Assembly: GCA_949316235.1 (NCBI GenBank)
Contig: OX438745.1
Location: forward strand, 1,245,001 to 1,309,000
Origin: Oegoconia quadripuncta
Taxonomy: Eukaryota; Arthropoda; Insecta; Lepidoptera; Autostichidae
Reading direction: 5' to 3'
DNA length: 64,000 bases
How positions within the stretch are numbered: the stretch's first letter is position 1; each line of letters begins with the position of its first letter. The position numbers were made by a program, and so were the translations under genes. Shown here one piece after another: positions 13,501 to 25,500 of this stretch. The notes below the pieces were generated by a model that saw only the letters and a list, made by a program, of their open reading frames with translations, had not been told where the DNA came from and ran no database searches.

Positions 13501-16500
13501 AGCAAATGCACATCACAATCACCAAATCACACGGGAAATACTTTAAATTTTCAGAGAAAATGGAAAGTGAAAAAAATGCGCGTACACATCCAACGACAGC
13601 CGACATTTTTCTCAGTGTTGCCAAATCATCATTAGGTACTTTACGTGTTTTACTTACACAAAACCTAATGCTATCTCAAATATGAAAATTTAATAACTAG
13701 GCAAGAAAAAAATCACTTTAAATTTACTTAGGTACATATAGTTTATTTGTTTTTGAGAAAATATAGACTTTAAATATTTTACATGGTGATCATGGTATAA
13801 ACAAGTTATGACATATGGCGGCTAGGTGGCGCTAGTCTCTATTGGGATGGGAGTATTTGTTCTAAGAGACCACAGCATGATTCAGTCGCCCACAATTGCT
13901 CAGAGCGAGCGCATGTCACTTTGTTGAGCGCCACTATACACACCGATCGCGTCATTTCGTGTACCGGCGACGGCCGAAAACGGTGTAAGTATATTTTTCG
14001 GAGTTTTAAATAGACTGCTAACTTTTTCTTGCATACAAAAAATACCAAGAGACGTTACAGTAGTTAAGTATATGTGATGTATGTACATATTACATTTAGG
14101 TTATTGTTCTGTACTTTCATTAAGACATTGGTCAGTTGCGTAGCAACTTTATTCTGGTTTTGTCTGTCATGTTATAATTATCATATATTTTTAGTAAAGC
14201 TGTCCTTTCTAATAACCTCTCTTTTTTTTTTAATTTTAATTTTAATTTTCTTTTAACCACCGGTTGTCCGGAAGAGGTCACCGCAGTTTTACAATGTAGT
14301 TTATCATAACTGTAGTACCTATATTACTGTTGTTTCATTTCTTGTGCAATAAAGAGTATTCTTTCACTTATTTAATCATTCATTATTTTTTCGAAATAAA
14401 ATTTCGGATTGACAATATATTGGTCTAGTTGGGTGGAGTTCGACAAGATGAGCCAAGTTAAGAAAACTGCAATGGCGTCATTCATTACACTAATAAACTA
14501 TTATTTGTTTCAGTAAAATGGGAAACCGTAAAAAAAGATATTATAAATTAATAAGCAAGACGAGATTCAAGAAAAAAAATAAAACTACAACGCAAATTGA
14601 TAATGAACAGGTCAGTTCTTGTAATTGTAGCAAATATAAGGTCCAATTTGTACGGTGAATGTAGGTATGTAACATAACAAACGACTTTCACTGTGGCGAC
14701 ATGGTTGAAAAAAAATAACAAAAAATTTATTTCCCATCCTAATTTCGATCAGCTGATTGCCGATTTGTTTGGGGATTGGGGAGTGAATTTTTTTTTCGAC
14801 AAAGTCGCCATAGTGTAAGTTCTTTGTTATGTTACATAGATACATTCACCGTACACAAGGAACGCACTTAATTCAATTGGACATTTGATAAGAGTTTTCA
14901 TAATTGACTGAATAACTTATTTTGGACAACTACTAGTAATGCTGTTTTTTTTAGGAATCTCCGCAAGAAACGTCTGATTTTGAATTAAATATAGATATTG
15001 AAAATGAAAAGCAAGAAGAAATTACAATAAACGGAAACAGAATTATAAATTTTACTTACATTTATCAACAACTACAAGAAATTTTAAGTCATAACTCAGC
15101 ACTTGGTTGTATACATACATACAATCCTATACATCTGGAACTAGACATGTGCACTACGGTGTACCTCAAGGCCAGTGTATTAGGCCCACTCCTTTTTCTA
15201 ATATATATAAATGACATTCCGAAATCTACAAATCATCCTATGGTGTTATTTGCCGATGATAGCACTGTGGTATATGAGGATGAAGAGGATATCAACAGCA
15301 GTCTTTCATCTATCATTGACTGGTTGGAATGTAATAACCTTAAGATTAACCTAGACAAAACGAAAATAATGAACTTTAAACAAAGAAACCATTTAAATAT
15401 GACAACAAATGTACAATATAATAGTAAAAGGGTGGATGAAGCATCAGTAACTCAATTCTTGGGTATTAATATTGACAGTAACAAGAATGGACGACACAAA
15501 TAAATGAAGTATGCAAAAAAGTAACAAAGTTCTCATATGCATTACATATCTTAAGCAAAACTGTTAACCGCGGAGCTGTACTTACGGCCTATCATGGCTA
15601 CGTAGCTTCTACTCTGAGATATAGTATAATTTTCTGGGGGAATGCCACAGACAATGAACAAGTGTTTATAGCCCAGAAGCGATGTATAAGAGTTATTTGT
15701 AATTTGCGACGCACAGATTCTTGCAAACCCTTCTATAAGCAGCTGAATTTACTCACGGTTCCTTCTATTTATATTTACGAGACTGCAATTTTTGTTCGGT
15801 CTAATTCTGAGCATTTTGAACATGTTAAACGAGCACGGCGACGTGATCAGTTACGTTTAGTATCCTGTAAAACTACACTTTTTAGAAATAGCATCTTTGC
15901 AATGGCACCAATAATATACAATAAGATACCTAAATTCATTCGAGAATTTCATGATCTAAGTACATTCAAGAGTTCGTTGTTTAAATATTTAATAGAAAAA
16001 CACATTATTCCATTAAAGATTTCTTGAATGACAAATCTGCTTGATTGTTTCTGAGCGGGAAAACAGCACCTAATTTAAATTTGCAGTTGTTAATTTGCAT
16101 TGAGTTACTATTTGACTTGTTATATTATTATTGACTCTATGTGTTGAATAATGTATAAATGACTGAATATAATTCATGTTAAATATTCCATGACTATGTA
16201 ATTTTAATCTAATTTCATTTCAATTTGACATTTTTATTTACCAATTTCAATCGTATTTTACAATTTTAACATTGTCCTTAATAATTGACATGGAATTATA
16301 ATATTAATTTTTGAAACTAAGCTAATGGGTATCTACTGTAATATATTTGTTTTTTTTTTTTGCAAAAAATTCCTACCATCTTAGATAAGCCTATGTACCT
16401 ACCTTAGATAAATAACTAACCATTTTTTTTGTATGCCAAAATGGATCACAATCATCAAAATGGAGTAGATCACAGTGTTACTTATACCATAATATTTACT

Positions 16501-19500
16501 AACATCTTTTATACCTGTGTTTCACATTAATAAATTGAATTGAATTGAACTTTTGCGTTTTATAATCTGTAGATTTTGCAACATCACCAATAGTTTTACA
16601 TTATTGATAAACTTTCCTAAAAGATCAATAAAAATTAAATTTAACAAGGATTTTGTTTTAATTTTTAGCACATTTGGTCAATATTAAAAAGGAGTAGACA
16701 AAGTAAAAATAATTGATACTAAATAGCCCTGAAAATTATTGCGAGAAGAAATCCAATACAACCCCCAATAAAGAAAATGTGAGTTACATATGTTTACGCT
16801 CGGACGGTGTTCGGTCTGCCATACGCACATTCGCATCAAGCGAAATACCTAAACAGCGCGCGCGTCTTTCGCTCGGCGCAGCCTTAATGGCCGCGCGCTC
16901 TAAGTACTTTGCCACAACACACGCTCACGTGTCGCCCCCCTGGCGCCCGCTCGCCGCTCGCCGCTCGCCGCTCGCCGCTCGGCCCCCGGGGCGGGCGCTT
17001 GCCCCGGCGCCGCGACGCGCTGTGATTGGTTGCGCCCGCCCGCCCCGCCACCCCCTTTGACATCTTCCAAATCAATGGAACGTTGCCTATTTTTTCTCAT
17101 TGATAAAACAAGGTACAATCGAAATGAAGTAACTCTGTTAATGTGTACTTTCATTTGCACTTACATTTAATATTTTTAGTCGGAAACAAAATTTTTAAGG
17201 CTAAAACTAGCCTCGAAACTAAAATGATTTTTAATTAATATATTGTTTTATTGTCGTGTACGTGCAATTGCCAAAGTTTGTAGGGTTAATTTTGTTAGAC
17301 CCTATATACAGGGTAAGTCGGAAAGGGGGTACTAAGCCGAAAGGCTGTAAAAGTACCCGTTATAACGAACAACCTTTGTTCTACAACTTTCCTCAAAACT
17401 CAATACATTTCGAGAAAATGCCCTTTAAACATGTCATAACAAAATACTACCAAGTAGCCCTAATCAGCTGTGTTTCATTCATAAAAATGGTTAACATAGA
17501 GTGTGAAACTTTTCACTATTACGATATTTTGCCTACAGCCTACACCCTCCGTGAGGCTTGGTAAGCTGGTAACCAAAAAAAAACTTATTCCTTCAGTAAT
17601 GCTTTTAGGATTTCATAATTTATGCTGGCCCTAAATTAAGATTCCATAAGTAGGTTTGAACGCAAAAGTAAGAAAAAAAATTGACAATACATTCGATTTC
17701 AGAAAGGTTCCATCTTCTACTCTGGAGTGGATCATTGGCGATTTACCCTTCTCAAACAAGAAATATTTTTTTAATCGGGTAAAAATTTACGAAGATATCG
17801 CGTCACAAACGGTCGAATTTAAAACCTTCTTTTAGGAAATCGGTTAATAAATCATACTTTGGAACTTCCACATACCACTAAGCAGCTGGAAATCCATGTA
17901 AAATGTCCACGTCAATGAAATGCTACTAAAACTAATTGGTAATTAATGTCATTCTGAATTTAAAAAAATCGAAACATGTTTACGTATTGCTACCTACTAA
18001 CCCCTCTGCGTTTGCGCACATTACACAATCTTGACTTGACACACACACACATGCATGCGCAAGCCACGCCCTGCCTATCGGCAAGTGCATTCGAATCCGA
18101 ATTCGCCGAAATCCCTATAAAATACGAAGAAATAAAAAATACCTAAATTAAAGCCAGTCGCTTCTACCACTTCCGTGCAAGCAGTCGATTATTTTTGCGA
18201 GTCGTCCTAGTTCGTCGTTATTTGTTATTATCGTTAGAGATTGTCTTTGTTATTAGTTGTTGTCGCTATTAATTGTATTTGTTTGGTAGGTATTAGTTGT
18301 TATTGTTAATAATTCACGATATGCCGGTGGAGTATACCAATCAAAAATACTACGATATGAATTGTGTAGGAAGACGTGATCACGTAGGTACTTACGGAAG
18401 CTCGAGAAGCTTGATTACAAAGAGTGCCTTCAACTTGTGGTTAATGTAATACGCCTATTGTGTAGTTATGTGGACACAAAGGCCGCGCGTGTTTGTGTTA
18501 CGTACGGAATAACAACGTCATCATCAGAAAAGGTTAGTTGTTTCATTAAAAATTAAACCATCATTCTTGTTAAAAACCTAGGTTAGGTACCTAGGTACAG
18601 TAAGGTTCGAAAACGCGTATTTTTTTTTATGCACAACGGGTTTGTACTTGCCCTTAATCACACCTGATGTTAAGTGAAAATGAGGTCGAAGGTGGAAACG
18701 TACTGACCCGGAAACCTCAACACATTTGGGGGACTGGCTATCTTATCTCTGACAACCGGAACACAACAATGCTATTAACATTGCTGCGTAGAGGCAGTTT
18801 TAAATAAGATGGTGGTAGAAAATGCGTATCCAGTAACAGCTCAAACGATTAAAATCTTTAGATAGGTAAACTTTGATTTCAAACTAAAAGAATTTTTTAA
18901 GCCCCGTTACATAAAAAATATGTAATAACCTTGAAGCCTATGTCTGTCTGTGTCTTTGTTGGGCCGACGTGTTTGAAATCATTTAACACAGTTGCTTTGT
19001 TTACCTGGATGATTCAGTGGGGATTTCTGGAATAATTATTTGCCGTCAATACAAAATTTCAATAGTTTGAGGTGGAACTGGTTATGCACTTATGAACTTC
19101 ATGAAAATTTGATGGAATGTATGGGGCTCTGGTCACCCATAATCCCGCCATACACGTAATCCACATTTCGGTAACTTCCGACGGCACACGCTATGTCGGT
19201 GCCCGACAAAGGGCGGGCGGCGCGTCTCAAAGGGCGGACGGCCCGTGTCAACAGACGGCGGCGCGTTTGACGGACCCGACGCACACGCAGGGCAAAATGG
19301 GCGGGGTCCGCGTCATTTTGGGCGTCGATTATTTTGTCTCTTTTCATTCATGAATTATAGGGTTGTCCAAATTTTCTTAAATTAAATAATTTAATAACTT
19401 TGTATGGAAACAAAAATATGCGTTTTCCCCATGTTAGCGATTTTTGAAATTGTTATGCTGGTATTGATAGCGCGTCTGTGGCGCCGACGGTGGCGTTTTA

Positions 19501-22500
19501 AAAAAAAAGTCAGTGAAGTGTCATTCCATCTTTTCTGGTAAAATGCGGTAAGGAGATTATTTTTGGTGAAGCTTCGTAAAAGAGAAATAAAGAGTATCAG
19601 TGAGATAAGAGAGTTTTATTTTATTAGTTCAGAAGTGAAGTGGCTCACTAGCCCACTAAAGTGAACAGTAATTAGATAGTGTGACGATTGTACACTACAA
19701 CTGTTGTATCTACAAGTTCTCAGGTGAGTCATGTACAGTTTTATGTTGTAAACCTTTTATCATGTGTACCATACCTTGTTATAATTTGTTTACAAGGGTG
19801 TAAACCTATTTGATGTATAAAGTTACACCGATTTCCTTCAGAGTTAGAACAGCTTTAGATAAGATAACATTTATTTGCATTAAATGCAGTTACAATGATG
19901 TTTCATAGACACTAGGTTTCATACATTTAGATTTTATGATCATGCAAATATCAATTGTGAAGTAATATTACTTACAGTTATTTGTTCATGCAAAACATAC
20001 TAATCAATATGATAAGAATTTGTTCCTACAACTTATTATCCTAAAACAATGATTTCTAAGTCAAAAGAAAATATCAAGAATTTGAACAACTTACAAATGT
20101 CAACGGAGAATGTCAAACTAAGTAAACAATGAAATATTCACAATAGTCAATACAAACAAACATTCAATGTCACAACAATTGAATAACCACCTTAACAACA
20201 AAATAACTAGATTATAATTATAGAACTAGAAATACTAGAATATGCCTACATTAAAGGTCCTACTGTAATACTAGTAAGTACATGTTTTTCTTTGAGATAA
20301 TCTTGGACTGAGTAGAAACATTTGTTTGAATTGGCTTACAATGAAATCAGTACCTATATTTGTACTATCGCCAGCAAAAGTGCATGGTTAACATTAAGGT
20401 TGCTATTAGCTTGCATATTCGGGCACTAAAAAAGCTTCCGAACATTTAAATATGAGGAAGTTCACCGACGCATAGCCGGTGAGTGGTACAATTAGACACG
20501 ATATACCAACAGGTGGCGTTCTGAAGCGGCGCCTTCTGTCTTAATTTCGAAACAACCATGCAATTATGCAGGTGATAGTACCTAGTTTATTAAACTAGTG
20601 ACCTATCACCGAACACATTGATATTTCTTTCAACTTTGAGTAGATTAATATTTATAGTTAAACATATACTGACAATTTAACTAATTACTATTTAAACGGA
20701 ATGAACGTTACATATTTAATTTTTATTTCATACTGACAAATGATAAAATAGGAGTACCTATATGTGTAGTTCTTATAATTATTTAATTTATTACATAGAA
20801 ATATTATAAATGCCAGTTTTACACGTAAACAAAGTATACTCTGCCCTCGTTAATTAATAATATTGGAAATCTGTAAAAGTGAACGGTGTTTATGTATACT
20901 TAATATTTCACTACGTATTGGTGTAGGTAACATTGATGTATTTTATAATATGTTAATTTCAAGCATGATCAAAGTACCTAAATGAAAATAAACGAATTTA
21001 GTTAGTCGTATGAGTTTGTGCAAAAAAAAAAAAAAAAAAAAAAATCTATAAATTAACGTTGTAAAATCTCTTTGTTTCTACCGCACAGATATGTCAGACG
21101 CTCAAACTCCCCCTCTCAGTACGCAGTATGATGCAAATAAATCTGGAAACAAACGAAAACGTCATAAGAGGAGTAAAACGAGACATAGTGCAAGTTCTTC
21201 ATCTACTTACCGGGCACGTAGTAAAGATAAAAGAAAGCAAAGAAGAAGTCCATCTACTTCCAGTGATTCATCGTCTTCTCCTAAAAGAAGTCGAAAATCC
21301 AAGAAGTCTAAACGTGGCAGTACCTCCAGAAGACGACGAAGCTCCTCATCGTCTAGTAGTAGCTCAGTAAATAGAAGGAGTATGTCCTCGATAAAATCGC
21401 GTAGTACTGAGTCGTCCGTTTTGACACAGTTGGTAGCCGCTTTAGAAGGCAAAACTCGAGCCCCTCAGGGCCATGGTGCTCAGAACATCATCCCTGAGTT
21501 CGATCCTCAAGCCAAAACTCAAACGATGAAAGATTGGCTTACTAAAATCAATGAGTCAGCCACTGTCTACGGATGGTCAGAGAGGCAAACTATTTACTAT
21601 TCGTTACCCAGACTAAGTGGATTAGCTAAGCGATGGTACGATGGTTTGACGAGCGTGAAGTATTCTTGGGATGAATGGCAGACGAAACTCTTGAAAGCTT
21701 TTCCGTGTGAGGAAAATTATGGTGACCTCCTGACGGAAATGCTGGCAAGAAAGAGTAGGAGGAATGAAACCCTTGAGGAATACTATTATGATAAAATCAG
21801 ATTAATCAATAGATGCGATATAACTGGAACTAAAGCTGTTGACTGTCTCACTCACGGTATTTATGACCATAACATTCGTATGAATGCTCAAGGTTCATGT
21901 TTCAAGGAGCCTGAAGACGTTTTAACCTACTTCCGAAAAATATCGACGAAGAAGGACGATATCCCGCGAAAGGCAATAAGTTTACGGGGACCTTCGATCA
22001 TTGGACACCAGAAGCAATCACAGACTATGGATAAATCTCTGATCAAACCTGAAACCAAATGCTTCAACTGTGGAGTGCATGGTCATTACTGGCAGTCTTG
22101 TCCCAAGGACCTGGTCAAATGTGGGAGATGTAGACGGGTCGGACATACTGCTGAACGATGTGATAAAAATGGCGGCGTCGCAGAAAGAACACCATCAGGT
22201 CCTAATACAGCTAAAAAGGTTCTTCAAATTCAGACCGAATGTGACGCCGGGCAAAAGTATTATAAAAATGTTACCGTGGACGGCGAAAATTTAAAAGCGT
22301 TCATCGACTTAGGAAGTGAATGCACACTTCTCAGTGACAAGGTAATAATAAAGTCTGATGCATCACAAGTAGAAAGTGACCTACCTACGCTAAAAGGATT
22401 CGCAAATGGAAGTATAAAACCAAAAGCTAAGGTGCAAATACGTGTACGGATTGACAGTGTAGAAGAGGATATAGATGCATTCATCATTCCTGATTCACTC

Positions 22501-25500
22501 CTACCAACAGAAACAAGTATACTAATAGGACAAAACCTTACTGAACTTCCACACATTAGAATATACAAGACGGATACAGATCTGACGTTATTTAAATCAC
22601 ATGATAGGCCGATAAAAATCTCTGTACAAAGTGACATCGAAGTTGTTGGAGTGACAATGGTTTCAGTCGTCGCAGATGAACAGGCTGCATTTGTGCACAT
22701 TGCGTCGGAAGCTTGTATGAAGCCAGGAGCTGAGTATGTAATAGTACCAGGAATATACTCCTTTCAAGAAGGCAGTGCGGACATAATCGTCATGAGTTTG
22801 TCGTCTACAAAAGTTAAAATGACTGGTGGTCAATTGATAGCGAGAGGCACAGTGATACCTGACTGTGTCTTCGCCAGTTCTACTAGGTCGACATCTAACG
22901 TGACAAACGACAAGGTCACTTTGAATATATGTAGGGTATCAAAGGAATCCTCGCATGAAGATGAGTCAATGATAAATTTTTGTGATTTAAATGCAGATAG
23001 CGCTTTACATGGAGATGTGAAAGTCGAACTAACCAATTTACTAAATGGATATAGAGAGTGTTTTGCCTTCTCAACAGCAGAACTAGGTAAGACTACAATT
23101 GCAGAAATGCACATAAAGTTAAAAGATGATAGTCCTGTAACTTATCGCCCATATCGTCTATCATTCTCTGAGAGGCAAAAGGTCAAGGGTATTATTGAAG
23201 ACCTGTTAGTTAATGGGATTATACGTGAGTCAGAGTCCGAATACGCCAGCCCAATTATTGTAGTGCCCAAGAAGAATGGAGACCTACGGCTTTGCGTCGA
23301 TTATAGGGCGCTCAATAAAAAGACTGCCAAGGACAGGTATCCTATGCCTCTAATTGAGGATCAGATAGATAGTCTGTCTGGACAAAAGTTTTTCACGACT
23401 CTTGACCTCGCATCAGGCTATCACCAAATACCGATAGCGGAGGACTCGAAATACTTGACGGCGTTTGTCACGCCAGACGGCCATTTTGAATACAATCGAA
23501 TGCCGTTTGGTTTGTGCAATGCCCCGGCCGTATTTCAGCGGTTAATTCACAGAGTCCTAAATCTAAGGAAAATACCCGGAGTCTTAGCCTACATGGATGA
23601 TATCATCATCTCATCAAAAACGATACCCGAAGGCATGCAGAAATTGCGCCAGGTGCTCGAGGCTCTTAAAGAGGCAAACCTTACTCTTAAATTAAGTAAA
23701 TGCCACTTTTTCGGTACACAAATCGAGTATCTAGGCTATGAGATCTCGGCAGAAGGGGTCAAACCCGGACTAAAGAAGACTGAGGCAGTGGCCGCCTTTA
23801 AAAAGCCCGAAAATGTGCACGAGATTAGACAATTTATCGGACTTGCCAGTTTTTTCCGCCGGTTTGTGCCGGGATTCGCTACAATAGCGAAACCCCTCAC
23901 AAATCTTACAAGAGCTAGTGAAACATGGGTGTGGGGCCCACAGCAAGAACAAGCATTTGCCAGAATAAAAGAAATTCTTATTTCACGCCCGATACTCGCC
24001 ATATACAATCCGTCACACTTAACGGAATTACATACGGATGCGAGTCAAACGGGTATAGGCGGAATACTGTTGCAACGAAAAGACGAAAAGTCACCACTTT
24101 GTGCAGTAGCCTACTTCAGCAGACAAACAACCGCTGAAGAAAATCACTTTCACTCATTTGAGTTAGAAACTTTAGCGGTTGTGATGTCGCTCAATCGTTT
24201 CCGCCATTATCTCATCGGAGTTGATTTTAAAATAGTTACTGACTGCAATGCAGTTAGATTGACGTGGGCCAAGCGAGACATTGTCCCAAGGATTGCTCGA
24301 TGGTGGTTACAGGCTCAAGAGTTTAACTTCACCATTGAATATCGACCGGGAATTCAAATGGCACATGTCGACGCACTTAGTAGGAATCCCACGGGATCAG
24401 ATAGCTTCAACGAAAACCCTACAGCTGCAGAAGTTAAAATATTGGCAATAGCAACTTCTAAAGGTCTTGATGATTTGCAACTTACAGATCCAAGTTTACA
24501 ACACATAAAATGTATTTTAGATAACGACTGTGCAGAAGCCAAAGATATTCGTAATAATTATATGATAAAAAATGGTAAAATATATAGAAGAGTGGGGGAT
24601 TCGTTGAAGTGGGCTGTTCCTCATGATTCACGGTGGAAAATTTGTCACATGTCTCATGACGAGTGCGGACACATGGCATATGAGAAAACATTGGACAAGA
24701 TGAAACAAACTTACTGGTTTCCACACATGACTTCATTTGTTAAAAAATATGTAAAGGCATGTATACCTTGCGCCTATGCGAAACAACCTTCAGGTCGCAA
24801 GGAAGGCTATCTTCACCCAATACCCAAAACCCCGATACCGTTTTACTGCGTTCACATTGACCATTTAGGTCCTTTCGTAAGGAGTAAGAAGGGGAACACT
24901 TACATATTGGGAATAATTGACGGTTACACAAAGTTTATAATCCTCAAGGCCGTACGTAATACAAAAAGCAAGACTTCGATTGCTGTATTAAAAGATGTGT
25001 TTGGGATATTTGGTGCACCTAAACTGCTTATTTCGGACCGCGGTACAAGTTTCACGTCCAATGAATTTGCAGAATTCGCCAAAGAACTTGAGATTAAACA
25101 CGTTAAAAATGCTGTGGCAATGCCGAGGGCAAATGGCCAAATAGAACGGTATAACCGGACTATTTTGGCTTCGCTCGCTGCACTAACACATGGACAGGAT
25201 GACAAGGAATGGGACATGCATCTTAACACGGTGCAATGGAGTCTCAACAATACTCTGAACAAGGGTATTGGAAAAACTCCATCTGAAGTTATATTCTGTA
25301 AACAGACAGTGAATATCTCGGAAGCACACTTGCATGACCTAACAGAGGAAAACACAATGATTAATGATGTAATTATTACGGAGATAAGAGGACATGCATC
25401 TCAAACTATTAGCAATAACCAAACAGACATGGTAAAGAGATTTGATGCGAAGAGACGCCCAGCTAGGGAATATAAAGAAGGTGAATTAGTGCTAGTCCAG

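Noticed and set aside
16713..17160. Overlapping ORFs on both strands in the GC-rich island
   Set aside because: Low-complexity Arg/Ala/Pro-rich translations in several frames reflect base composition, not coding.
19099..19353. Pair of overlapping ORFs just before the gypsy 5' LTR
   Set aside because: Antiparallel frames in a GC-rich patch of the split TIR element, without recognisable domains.
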